The notes: generated from the letters alone by a model not told the origin. A stretch of DNA of 32,250 nucleotides from Verrucomicrobiota bacterium (GCA_963205105.1 CAUJJW010000045.1:1-32250), one strand, 5' to 3'. Counted from the stretch's first letter, positions 8,703-17,157 are shown. Numbers and translations are program-made.

Positions 8703-10502
8703 CTACTTCGCCAACCTGAAGAACAGACTCGACCCGGTCGCATCCACCTCGACCTTGTATTGGTCGTTGTCCATTTCAGGGGCCTGAGCCAAATCCGCCC
8801 AGGCTGCTGAAAGCGCATCTTTAACCTGTAAACGCCAGGGCTCCGCGGTCTTGGGCCAGGAGATTTCCAGACGGCTCAGACCAATTGCCCGAGTCGCCAG
8901 CCGGACAGGTCCAGGTGCAGGGGTTTGGTAGGCTCCGATGGTTCGGCCACCGACACCAGCGCCGATAAGTTTTGAATCGGGCATGGGCCTCAGTCCGTCG
9001 TCTTCCGTGAAGGGAATGCCGTCTGGCCCCACAGGATTGGTGACGTCCACGAAGCGAGGATCGCCACCGTTCAGAGAGGCGTTCCCTTCCATAAAGGTTC
9101 GTTTGGCAGGGAACGATGGTGCGCTGCCAGCCACAAAATTTCCTTCGGCGATCAACGTATCCGTTGGGCCATTCACCTCATACCATCCGACTTCATCCGG
9201 TTTCACCGCGCCGGTTGCCTGGCCGCAGTCGAGAAAGACATTGTTGCGGATCGTGACGTACTCCGCACCGACAGTGGAGTTGACGGTGATGGCATGGCGG
9301 GCGACGGAGACAACCGGAGTGTTCTGTCTGGCCACGCGCAGAAAGGTGTTGTTTTCGAAGGTGGTGCCAGGATGGGAGAGATTGAATCGGCCCGCATCGA
9401 TGAAGACGTTGTGAGTCACCATTAAATCGACGCTGGTCCCGCTACCCTTCTGGGAGGAGAGGACGCCGGAAAAACCATAGATGAAGTTGTTGGTGAACAC
9501 GACCCGGGAGTAGGGAGCCAGGGAGTCGTTCTCCATGGCGTCGGGTGAATTCTGGAAGACGTAGAGCGGACTGTTCCGGATGATGTTGCTTTGGAAGACG
9601 TGATCCCGGCCGCCGAAATGCATGGCATCCCATCCGTTGACGGCCTCGATGACATTGCTGACGATCAAATGGCCGATTCCGTTGATGTACCAGGCGTCAT
9701 AACCCAAATTGCGGAACACGTTGCCCTTGATGAGGGCATTGGTGGCTGCGCCGTGGAAATGCAGCCCATATTGGTAGTAGGCGGAGAGGTAAATGGGGAG
9801 TGGGCCCTGGTCAACGAGTGTCGCTGAGACGGTGAGGGCATTATCGGTGACCGCGGTGATCTTCTTGATTCCGGAGTTGGCGGAATTGATGGAAAGACCG
9901 TTGGTGGCCGAACCGACATACATGGTTTGGCCGGGAGCGAAGCCTGCTGCGAGAAAACCTCCCGTGGCGCTGGAGAGTGTGCTGTCTGTGGCGTTAAATC
10001 GCATGTCAAACCGCGTGATATGGGTGGAGTCCCGGAAGGTGCAATCCAGCAATTCCAGGTTATGGCCTCCCGCGTTGACACGGACACGGGCGTCCGTCAC
10101 CGATGTCGCGGTGAAGCCCTTGATGTGGAATCCTTGGAGGGTGTTAAAAGAATGGTTGATCAACCACCCATGAACCTCGGCGCCGCCCTCGGTCCGGAAA
10201 GTGATTCGACTGTTGCCCGGCCCCCCGGACCTGGCCGTCCTGATGCGTTCCGGGTAGACACCTGCTCGAACGGTCACGATGTCGCCCGGTTGCGCTTTGT
10301 CGGCCGCCAGTTGAATGGTCCGCCATGGGGCGGACTCGGAACCGGGATTCGTATCGGTTCCTTCGGGGGATACAAAGTAGCTGGCTCCCATCGCCACGGA
10401 GGTTGCAAGACTCAAAACCGCGATAATTCCCAAGAGGAGGAAAAATAGCCGACCGCTCCCGACGCAACGCGTCGGTGATTGCAGTAAGGATTCAGTAATC
10501 AT
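8703..10502 (-). CDS. Secreted right-handed parallel beta-helix protein 1
   Basis: This 599-residue protein has an N-terminal signal segment (hydrophobic residues 19-39, ending near AMGA). The common start of bacterial pectate-lyase-like beta-helices follows: YFVSPEGTDTNPGS, then GDIVTVRAGVYPERI near residue 73. Residues 100-500 show Asn-rich coils (NNFI, NNVF, NNTF) as in PbH1 repeats. Residues 163-235 form an inserted block (FNATDSTL ... AGFAPG ... TVSATL) that breaks the coil pattern. A NGGDP ... FTEDDGLR segment follows near residue 475. Residues 531-599 are a verrucomicrobial C-terminal module ending FFRLAK. The fold is shared by polysaccharide lyases and C5-epimerases, so surface tailoring or cleavage of the polymer is likely, but catalytic residues cannot be assigned. 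Its ATG overlaps the end of the upstream GNAT gene by 11 bp. Confidence 0.85.
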   Translation of the reverse strand: MITESLLQSPTRCVGSGRLFFLLLGIIAVLSLATSVAMGASYFVSPEGTDTNPGSESAPWRTIQLAADKAQPGDIVTVRAGVYPERIRTARSGGPGNSRITFRTEGGAEVHGWLINHSFNTLQGFHIKGFTATSVTDARVRVNAGGHNLELLDCTFRDSTHITRFDMRFNATDSTLSSATGGFLAAGFAPGQTMYVGSATNGLSINSANSGIKKITAVTDNALTVSATLVDQGPLPIYLSAYYQYGLHFHGAATNALIKGNVFRNLGYDAWYINGIGHLIVSNVIEAVNGWDAMHFGGRDHVFQSNIIRNSPLYVFQNSPDAMENDSLAPYSRVVFTNNFIYGFSGVLSSQKGSGTSVDLMVTHNVFIDAGRFNLSHPGTTFENNTFLRVARQNTPVVSVARHAITVNSTVGAEYVTIRNNVFLDCGQATGAVKPDEVGWYEVNGPTDTLIAEGNFVAGSAPSFPAKRTFMEGNASLNGGDPRFVDVTNPVGPDGIPFTEDDGLRPMPDSKLIGAGVGGRTIGAYQTPAPGPVRLATRAIGLSRLEISWPKTAEPWRLQVKDALSAAWADLAQAPEMDNDQYKVEVDATGSSLFFRLAK

Positions 10503-11745
10503 ATCGCAACCACGAGAGACCCTGTGTTCGAGGTATACCTGCCGGCAGCCGCGGCAGGATCCTTCGGTACCACAGCTTTTGGAAGACGAAAAACACCGCT
10601 CGTGAGGCCAACAGGGCCAGCCACGCTCGGGCTCTGCCGGTCGGCGATGCGTTGAAAATGCGCCAGACGCCGACTTCGATTTCGTCTCCTCCCAAACTTG
10701 ACTTGTGCTCGTAGGAGCCCAGGCCGCTGTCGATTGAAGTAACGCCTTCAGTGATCGCCTGGCTGGTGAACCTGATCAACGAGGATACACCTATACCCAG
10801 TTTGTCCCACGGTTCACCGATCGCTCGGGCGGGAAGCTCTGAAAACAATGTTCCTCCCATGAGGAAGGTGTATCGGCTGCTGATCACCTGGCCGTCCGCC
10901 AGGAGACGATAGAAGCGGACGCGGCCATGCCTGGCTTGTTCGAGCACCAAATCCAGGTTGTAGGCCCCCGCTTTCGGCCAAGCTTCAAAGTGTCCTCCCC
11001 GGCCGAGTCGCTGCCAGTGACGTGCATGAAGGGCGGCAAATTCCTCGAAAGCCGATCGGATCGCCGACGGATCGGAGATCACGTCCTCGGTGATTTGATG
11101 AGCCCGCTCCAGCTGGCGCATGCGTTTCATTCGGCTTTTGCGTTCGCTGGGTTCGAGTTGCTCCAGGTATTCCGGGACGGTGGCTGGTAGTTTGAACACC
11201 GTATGGACATCCCGGGCAGCATAGCGACTGATCACGGGTGGAGCTCCATCGAGAGCACTGAGATTCTGGAGGGAACTCCATGCCGGCCAGTGCTTCGACA
11301 CCGGCCCCAGAGACAGCAAATGACAGCGGTCCACGCCGAACAGGCTGCTGATCATGAGTCCGAGTGCCCGGCCGGCAAAACGCGGATCCAGCGGGGGATT
11401 GAACGTTTTTGGGGGGACGTTGGCACCCACCAGTCTCGCGATACGAATCCTTAGCGGCCCAATGCCAAAAGCCTGAATATAGCAGGGTATGATTCCGACC
11501 AACTCGGAGCCATGCCAGAATAGACAAATCCTAAGTGCAGCCCCGTCCCCATAGTAGCGCCACCAGGTTTTCAGCCAGCCGAACGACATGTAGACGGGAC
11601 CCCCCAGACTCTCAACCGCCCGGTCAAAGCGGTGTTCGAGGTGTTCCATCGAGGCAAAGTCGTCGATCACCTCCAAGGTCAGCGACGGCGAGGGTTCGTG
11701 ATGAGGCTTGGCAGAGTTATCAGTCGTCTCTTTCTGGAGAATCAT
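10492..11745 (-). CDS. CelD/BcsL-type GNAT acyltransferase
   Basis: The 417-residue product has the Acetyltransf_6 architecture: an N-terminal half with PVYMSFGWLKTWWRYYG near residue 50, then a linker with charged helices (ERKSRMKRMRQLERA). The C-terminal GNAT half contains FYRLLADGQVISSRYTF and ends in a segment with IDSGLGSYEHKSSLG, where the D-x-G-G/S-YK-like signature lies. BcsL/CelD proteins are proposed to acylate exopolysaccharide or its precursors; the acyl group is not known here. The gene starts with ATG and overlaps the beta-helix 1 start, so it is translationally coupled to it. It is one of three FemAB/GNAT-type proteins in the window. Confidence 0.85.
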   Translation of the reverse strand: MILQKETTDNSAKPHHEPSPSLTLEVIDDFASMEHLEHRFDRAVESLGGPVYMSFGWLKTWWRYYGDGAALRICLFWHGSELVGIIPCYIQAFGIGPLRIRIARLVGANVPPKTFNPPLDPRFAGRALGLMISSLFGVDRCHLLSLGPVSKHWPAWSSLQNLSALDGAPPVISRYAARDVHTVFKLPATVPEYLEQLEPSERKSRMKRMRQLERAHQITEDVISDPSAIRSAFEEFAALHARHWQRLGRGGHFEAWPKAGAYNLDLVLEQARHGRVRFYRLLADGQVISSRYTFLMGGTLFSELPARAIGEPWDKLGIGVSSLIRFTSQAITEGVTSIDSGLGSYEHKSSLGGDEIEVGVWRIFNASPTGRARAWLALLASRAVFFVFQKLWYRRILPRLPAGIPRTQGLSWLRYDY

Positions 11746-11807
11746 AGGAAGCTGATGGGGAGATCTGGCTGATTCCGGTGCGGAAAGCCTGATCGAGAAA
11801 GCGAATT

Positions 11808-11828
11808 CGGGCTGGGGTAGCCAACCCG
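11808..11828 (-). terminator. Hairpin just after the SUMF1-like gene, possible weak terminator
   Basis: CGGGCTGG and CCAACCCG face each other across five bases, forming an 8-bp stem with one G-U wobble in RNA. It begins eight bases after the SUMF1-like stop. No run of U follows on the minus strand, so it may be a pause or mRNA-end structure rather than a true intrinsic terminator. Confidence 0.35.
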
Positions 11829-11836
11829 TGCGTGTG

Positions 11837-13153
11837 CTAAGGTCTTGAACCGGCCTCGGGCAGGGGGAGGGCGATGCGAAAACCCACGTCCTCGACCGTC
11901 GATTCGGGTCTCGCGGAAATGTAGCGGGAGGCGTTGGTCACCCGTTCTGCCGTGGTCTTCCATGCTCCGCCTCGGAAAATTCGATGGCGGCCGGTGGCCG
12001 GGCCGGTCGGATTGATCTGATAGGCTGCAGGGTATCGATCCCACCAATCCCACACCCATTCCCAGACGTTGCCGCACATGTCGTAGAGCCCAAAATGGTT
12101 CATCGCGAAGGAACCCACAGGACTGGAGGACGGGATGTTGCTCGCGTTGTCGGGATGGTATCCACGGGTCGGGCTGATATCGTAAACGTTGTTCGTGCTG
12201 CTTCGATAGTTGGCTTGCGCGTGGGTGATAGTGTCGGAGTCGTGCCAGGTAAAGCGGCGGCCTTCTGCTCCACCTCGAGCCGCATATTCCCACTCCGACT
12301 CGGTTGGCAGGCGGTACCCCCGGTTCGTGAAATTGCAGGTCCAATTATCCAGGTCATAGCTGGGGTTGAGCCCATGCATCATGCTGAGGAAGTTGCAGTA
12401 GGTCACCGCACCAAACCAGGTGGTGTGATTGCCGGGGTACATGCTCCGGTCCGGCCGCCGGAGCCCAATCCGGTTGGTTGCGAACCGCAGCTCTGAACTG
12501 ACCGCACCCAGTCTCACCAAGTTGGTGCCTTTGAGGTCGTTGATGAAATTGTCGGCGATCCGGACCAACTGGTTTTCGTAAGCCCACTGGAACACCTCCG
12601 CCAGTTCCGCGGTGGTCACCTCATGGGCGAGGAGAAAGAAGGGACTGACGAACACTTGGTGAACAGGCTTCGCTACGGTGTGATCGCTGAGAATGTCGCC
12701 CATCGTGAATCGTCCTCCCGGAATGAACCTGAATCCTGGGGGAGGATTGGTATGAACAACCTGAACCGAGGTTTGTTCATTGGTGGACAATCCGCGCGCA
12801 TAGTGAAGCCATCCCGTGGACGCCATGCTCGGGGCCCGTTCGATGACGTAGGTGCCTCCGGTGGCAGACAGGTTCCAGGACAAAAAACCATCCCGCGAAA
12901 GTTGGGCAGTGGGTGGGGATTTATCCGGGGAAAAAACGCGAAAAAAGTGATCTCTTTCGATCAATTGGGCCGTGGCGCATACCGGAATTCCAAGCATGAG
13001 CAAGGCAACTCCCATGCGACGGATGATCCCGAGCCCCTGTGCTGCGCTGGTGTTGACGAGTCTCGAAACTCCTGCAATGGCCGGGACCAGGCTCACGGTG
13101 GAAGCCGTTGAGGCTGGGGGAAGTCCGGGGCGACTGGGATAAGTTTTGGACAT
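11837..13153 (-). CDS. Secreted SUMF1/FGE-fold protein without the FGE catalytic cysteines
   Basis: The 438-residue product has a hydrophobic export segment at 47-63 (MGVALLMLGIPVCATAQ). Residues 85-135 form a small beta module (FLSWNLSATGG, YVIERAPS) like those of verrucomicrobial secreted proteins. Residues 141-430 are a full sulfatase-modifying-factor domain: FRFIPGGRFTMGD, RLPTESEWEYAARGG, GLYDMCGNVWEWVWDWW and RIFRGGAWKTTAERV. True formylglycine-generating enzymes have two cysteines just after the RGGS/A-W segment; here that stretch has none, so sulfatase activation is unlikely. The fold is otherwise used for carbohydrate or ligand binding and other chemistry. I keep the ATG at 13153 because AAGG lies 10 bases upstream, but the ATG at 13015 would give a cleaner signal peptide. 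No sulfatase gene is nearby. Confidence 0.8.
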   Translation of the reverse strand: MSKTYPSRPGLPPASTASTVSLVPAIAGVSRLVNTSAAQGLGIIRRMGVALLMLGIPVCATAQLIERDHFFRVFSPDKSPPTAQLSRDGFLSWNLSATGGTYVIERAPSMASTGWLHYARGLSTNEQTSVQVVHTNPPPGFRFIPGGRFTMGDILSDHTVAKPVHQVFVSPFFLLAHEVTTAELAEVFQWAYENQLVRIADNFINDLKGTNLVRLGAVSSELRFATNRIGLRRPDRSMYPGNHTTWFGAVTYCNFLSMMHGLNPSYDLDNWTCNFTNRGYRLPTESEWEYAARGGAEGRRFTWHDSDTITHAQANYRSSTNNVYDISPTRGYHPDNASNIPSSSPVGSFAMNHFGLYDMCGNVWEWVWDWWDRYPAAYQINPTGPATGRHRIFRGGAWKTTAERVTNASRYISARPESTVEDVGFRIALPLPEAGSRP

Positions 13154-13433
13154 GTCGACACTACCTTAGCTAACTCGAGAATTCCGGCAAATGGTCATTG
13201 CCAACTGTCGGTTCCCGGGCCCGTGGACCCGTGAACGTTGTGTTGCTGGAGCATGGGGAAGTGGCGGTATCCGTGCCGAAGGCGGCAACGAAGCGTATTC
13301 ATGCCTCATTCGTCGAGTGATCATTCCACCGACCTGAACCATCCTATGCTTGATGGAATGGCGGCTGGAGGCACGCGCGCAAGCTGTTGGCCGAACGGCA
13401 GTCCAGTCCAGACTTGGTGCGGCTCCGAATGAT
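13154..13433 (-). promoter_or_regulatory. 280-bp intergenic region with inverted repeats, upstream of the SUMF1-like gene
   Basis: This is the second-longest gap of the window and contains no credible gene. It holds an imperfect inverted repeat, GTTCCCGGG at 13211-13219 against CCCGTGAAC at 13228-13236 (8 of 9 paired). It also has a small hairpin at 13274-13287 (TGCCG-aagg-CGGCA) and a 7-bp inverted pair CATTCCA/TGGAATG at 13322-13328 and 13354-13360. A 13-mer at 13405-13417 recurs in the 17.3-kb gap. No clear -35/-10 pair was recognised. Its size suggests a separate transcript start for the SUMF1-GNAT-beta-helix-wzx group. Confidence 0.4.
13405..13417. repeat. 13-bp repeat copy A (second copy at 17374-17386)
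   Basis: AGTCCAGACTTGG occurs here and at 17374-17386 in the same orientation. Both copies lie shortly downstream of a minus-strand stop codon (16 bp after the beta-helix 2 stop here, 61 bp after the wzy stop there) and inside the two longest gaps of the window. Flanks do not match. Confidence 0.5.
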
Positions 13434-15536
13434 CTATTGCAGCGCTGGGGAATTGGTGGTGAAAGTTCGGACATTCCTCACAATGCCCGGCCTGACAGAA
13501 CCTTGTCCGGCTCCACCGATAAAGAAGTGGTTGGAGGAGCTGTGCGCGGCGCCCGCGGTATTCCTAACGGTCAGCGTGATCATGCGCGTGCCCGGGCTTC
13601 GAAACGTGTGTTGCACCGACGGCGACTCCGTCACTTGTTTAACACCGTCACCAAAATCCCAAGCGAACTGGGTGATCCCGGTGTTGGTGAAGGAACTGGT
13701 CAACCCGGAGATGCTTGAATCTGCATTGAACGTGGCTGTGACGGGTGCCTGCCCGATTGTCTGGGCGGTCTGGAAGGGGCGAACCACGCCATGCCGAGCC
13801 GTGGGATTCAGGTCCCACCAACCTGGATTGTAATTCGTTCCAGAAGGCTCAAACCAACCGATCGGACTGGTGATGGAGAAATGGGCGATCGGTTGGCCCC
13901 GAGCCGGATTCAAAATCCCAACCGCACCCCCGCCGATCTTCGCCGCCAACGAATTGGGTAGCACCCGGAGGCCATCATCTTCCGTGAAGGGAATGTTGTC
14001 GGGGCCATCCGGATCCAGTTCGGAGACAAAACCGGGGTCGCCGCCATTGATCCCGTTGGGCTCCACAAAATTTTGTTTGGAGCTCCAGCCCGAGATTTGG
14101 GCGCCGGCCACCATGTTGAAGTCGATGATCGGGTTGAGTGCGTTGGTACTCACCCCGTAGTAACCGGTCAGGGAGTTCTTGGAGAGTGGCCCACACTCAA
14201 TGAACAGGTTTCGACGGACAACGTAATTGGTTTGTTTGGGTGCTCTTCCGCCGATCTGAAGCGGGTTGGAGGAGTCGTAGGCGCAGCGGTAGAAGGTGTT
14301 GCTGATCCACTGCATGCCGTCCCTTCCTCCTGAAAAATGGCCGGACACGCCGATGAAGACGTTGTTGAGGTAGCGGATATCGTAGACGTTGGGCTTCTCG
14401 TCATCCACACGCCCCAGTTGGTCTTCCACATCCTCGAACCAGTTGTTGGCGATCAGAATATTGGTCCGAGTCTCAGTGGTCAGGGCGAAGCCTCCAATCG
14501 TTGCTGCTTGGAAGTCATACCAACCTGCGCCAGGCGGATGCACGATGTTGGCGATCTCATCGCCGATCCAGTGCAGGACGTTTTCTGCTCCCCTGACCAC
14601 GTTGTTTCGTATGATGTGGTTGCTGCCTTCAAAGTTGATGAATCGGCAGGAATAGAGTTGGGTGGCGAAGGTCTTCTCAACGATGGAGCCGTTTCCCTGG
14701 ACAAAGAAAACAGAGGCCGACCAGTTGGAAACCGTGTTGCCAGTGAAGAGGATGTTGGTTGCCGCAATCCCCTTCGACAGAACGACCGTGGCTGCAGGCA
14801 TGCCGCCGGAACCGCTTCCGGGTCGAATAAACGCCCAGTAATTGGAGCCCTTGTCCTCGATGAACCGCTGCCCAAGGGTGTTGGTGACCCACATCGAGGT
14901 AGCTGTGTTGCTCGACACGAGCCAGCTCGTGTCGTGGTTCTGGTACCAGAGTCCATCCAGCCCGCAGGCGCCCAGATAAATCCGGCTGCCATTCGTGAAC
15001 CCGGCTTTGATGAAATCGCTCGACGGACTGATGATCTCGTTGTCGGTTGCGTCGAATGAGAAATCATGGGCCCTGGCCATCGGCATATCACTGATCCAAC
15101 AATTAGTGATGATAGCGTGGTTGCCGGTGGGTTCGATTCGGATGCTGGCGCCCCAAGTGTTGTCAGCACCGGAATACCGATCGAGTTTCAGCCCATCCAG
15201 AACGACATGCTGTCCCTGGATTCGGAACGCCCGGATCGATGCGGTCCAGGGCTTGATGGCCTTGAAGGTGATCGGCTTCCCGGCGATACCCGAGGAGGTC
15301 TCGTGGACGGACTCTCCGTAGTCACCGGGGCCGATCATCGCGGTATCTCCGGGATTCAGAGTTCTGGCGGCCTTTTCAATGGTTCTCCAAGGGCGAGATT
15401 CCGATCCTGGGTTTGTGTCATTGCCATCAAGCCGCACATGAAAGGTTGCCGCCCCCGAGGACAAGAGACCTGTGATGGCTGCGCCCAGGAAAGCATGCCT
15501 CCAGGTACGCATGAATGGAAGAATGCTTGGTCTCAT
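13434..15536 (-). CDS. Secreted right-handed parallel beta-helix protein 2 with C-terminal PKD domain
   Basis: This 700-residue protein begins with a signal segment (MRTWRHAFLGAAITGLLSSGAA; an internal ATG at codon 9 may be the real start). The family start FHVRLDGNDTNPGS and GDTAMIGPGDYGESV follow. Residues 90-540 carry Asn-rich coils (ITNCWI, IRNNVV, IANNWF, VRRNLF). Residues 157-238 are an inserted block (FSFDATDNEI, AGFTNGSRIYLG, WVTNTL) matching the insert of beta-helix 1. NGGDPGF and FTEDDGLR precede a PKD domain at about 590-674 with FAWDFGDGV and HTFRSPGTRMITLTV. PKD domains often mediate carbohydrate or surface contacts. A polysaccharide lyase, epimerase or binding role is inferred from fold and neighbours only. 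It starts 13 bp after beta-helix 3. Confidence 0.85.
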   Translation of the reverse strand: MRPSILPFMRTWRHAFLGAAITGLLSSGAATFHVRLDGNDTNPGSESRPWRTIEKAARTLNPGDTAMIGPGDYGESVHETSSGIAGKPITFKAIKPWTASIRAFRIQGQHVVLDGLKLDRYSGADNTWGASIRIEPTGNHAIITNCWISDMPMARAHDFSFDATDNEIISPSSDFIKAGFTNGSRIYLGACGLDGLWYQNHDTSWLVSSNTATSMWVTNTLGQRFIEDKGSNYWAFIRPGSGSGGMPAATVVLSKGIAATNILFTGNTVSNWSASVFFVQGNGSIVEKTFATQLYSCRFINFEGSNHIIRNNVVRGAENVLHWIGDEIANIVHPPGAGWYDFQAATIGGFALTTETRTNILIANNWFEDVEDQLGRVDDEKPNVYDIRYLNNVFIGVSGHFSGGRDGMQWISNTFYRCAYDSSNPLQIGGRAPKQTNYVVRRNLFIECGPLSKNSLTGYYGVSTNALNPIIDFNMVAGAQISGWSSKQNFVEPNGINGGDPGFVSELDPDGPDNIPFTEDDGLRVLPNSLAAKIGGGAVGILNPARGQPIAHFSITSPIGWFEPSGTNYNPGWWDLNPTARHGVVRPFQTAQTIGQAPVTATFNADSSISGLTSSFTNTGITQFAWDFGDGVKQVTESPSVQHTFRSPGTRMITLTVRNTAGAAHSSSNHFFIGGAGQGSVRPGIVRNVRTFTTNSPALQ

Positions 15537-15549
15537 CGGATAGAGTGAT

Positions 15550-17157
15550 TTAAGGGATGACCCTCAGGTTGGTCGGTGCCAGAGGTCGGAAGGAAAGATT
15601 TTGAAAGAACTCGTAGGGTCCGATGTCCACCCGGGCGCCCTGGGGACGACTGGTGAACTCCCGGTCGTGCGGTGCGCCGGCTTGGGAGGCGCCCGCATCA
15701 ATGAGAATGCTATTCGCAGTGAGCCGGAAATCCTCCTTGGCAATGTTGGCGAGGCCAGGGTCGCCACCATTGATGCCATTCGGTTCCCACCAGAGCATGG
15801 AGAGGTAGTGCCAACCGGAAGAGTTGCCGGTTGCTCGTTTGAGCGGATCTTCCCGGACCTGGTTAAAGCCACTCTTGCCCACGTAATTGTAGTCCGCTGC
15901 GACATTCACCAAGTTTGTTTTGACGGAATACCACCCGATGTTTGTGCGGGCGTCGCCGCAGTCGAGGAAGACGTTGTTGAACACTTGGGCGCCGTTGGCG
16001 TGATTGAATTCCTGAAGGTAAACCTGCGCGTCTCCAACAACCGTGAAAGTTCTGTCACTTCCACCGGCGAAGCTTGCTCCGTTGGCATAGGACTTGGCCA
16101 TGTAGGTGGCGGTTCCCTTTCCACCCTGGCTCACGACGGCGTATTGTCGCCCAGATTCGATCCCACCCGAACTCAAAAGCCTGGTGTTGTAGGCGCGACT
16201 GCCAAAATTGAGTGCATGTCCTGAGTCCTTGTTGCACCGCAGGAACAGGTTGTTGTAATACTTGACGTCCGGAATGGTGCAATTGGCTGTGGCCGCGATG
16301 TCGATGAAGATGTTGTTGCGAAACGTCCAGTCACGGATTTCGGGCACCAGCGAGCCTTCGAGCTGCGAGAGTTGTCCGCTCTCTATTCTTCTGACGATGT
16401 TGTTCTCGATGATGTGCCCCATGCTCCCAATTCCACTGTTGCCAAAGGTTTGGACGAAGTCGGCATGGAAGCCGACATTGGGCACATAGAAATTGTTGGA
16501 GCAGATGTTTCCCCGGAAGATGTTCGTTCGTCCGAACAGGTGGAGGAAGTCGATGTTGCCCCCGTTGAGCAGCTGATTGCCGACAATGAGATTCCTGTCC
16601 CCCTGAACCGTCATCATGGGGTAAGCCAGTCCATTCTTGATGATGTTGCTAATGATGAGACCATCACTTGCTGCATCTCCGGTCCCGAAGGGTTTCTGCG
16701 ACGGCGGCCGCCATTGGATGCCTGAAACCGCTTTGGCCATGGCCATGTCCAGGACGTTGTTGGACAGCACGCAGAAATGCGCTCCGCGATCGATATAGAC
16801 CAATGTGGACCAGGTGTTGGTCACCCCGGTGACCGTGGTGTTTCGGAGCACATTGCGGGCGTGGCGGAACGTGAACTTGGTGATGGTGGCTGCATTGCCG
16901 CCATCCACAATAATCGGGCTTCCCGCCTTGCCTTCGCGAGCCGTGCTCAGCGTCTCCTTGTAGACTCCGGGACGGAGGTACACCACATCACCGGCCTGTG
17001 CGGAATCGATCCCCTTCTGGGCGGTGAGAAACGGGCTGTCCGCCGTGCCCGGATTGGTGTCCTTCCCGTTGGGCGACACGTAGAAGGATGCCGAGCGGCC
17101 GGCAACTGCGGCGAAGCATAAGGCGAGGCAAATTGGGATTACGAATGACGACTTCAT
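15550..17157 (-). CDS. Secreted right-handed parallel beta-helix protein 3
   Basis: I place the start at the ATG at 17157, giving 535 residues with a clean signal peptide (MKSSFVIPICLALCFAAVAG). The frame stays open to 17451, but the extra 98 residues are Cys-rich, lack any export signal and coincide with a palindrome-rich gap, so I reject them. FYVSPNGKDTNPGTADSP and GDVVYLRPGVYKETL open the mature protein, followed by coils with IISNII, LIVGNQL, NIFRGNI, IIENNIV and FRNNIF. Residues 333-383 are a different inserted module (IESGRQYAVVSQGGKG ... TFTVVGDAQV). NGGDPGL is shared with the two paralogues, but the FTEDDGLR part is missing. The C-terminus stops at PLAPTNLRVIP, which looks like the first strand of an Fn3-type module that is otherwise absent. 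Likely a surface polysaccharide lyase, epimerase or binding protein. Confidence 0.82.
   Translation of the reverse strand: MKSSFVIPICLALCFAAVAGRSASFYVSPNGKDTNPGTADSPFLTAQKGIDSAQAGDVVYLRPGVYKETLSTAREGKAGSPIIVDGGNAATITKFTFRHARNVLRNTTVTGVTNTWSTLVYIDRGAHFCVLSNNVLDMAMAKAVSGIQWRPPSQKPFGTGDAASDGLIISNIIKNGLAYPMMTVQGDRNLIVGNQLLNGGNIDFLHLFGRTNIFRGNICSNNFYVPNVGFHADFVQTFGNSGIGSMGHIIENNIVRRIESGQLSQLEGSLVPEIRDWTFRNNIFIDIAATANCTIPDVKYYNNLFLRCNKDSGHALNFGSRAYNTRLLSSGGIESGRQYAVVSQGGKGTATYMAKSYANGASFAGGSDRTFTVVGDAQVYLQEFNHANGAQVFNNVFLDCGDARTNIGWYSVKTNLVNVAADYNYVGKSGFNQVREDPLKRATGNSSGWHYLSMLWWEPNGINGGDPGLANIAKEDFRLTANSILIDAGASQAGAPHDREFTSRPQGARVDIGPYEFFQNLSFRPLAPTNLRVIP

Noticed and set aside
11837..13153. Formylglycine-generating enzyme acting on a sulfatase
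   Set aside because: The cysteines needed for catalysis are missing and no sulfatase is seen, so only the fold is claimed.
8703..17157. PEP-CTERM or LPXTG sorting tails on the secreted proteins
   Set aside because: None of the three C-termini shows a PEP motif with membrane helix and basic end, or LPXTG.
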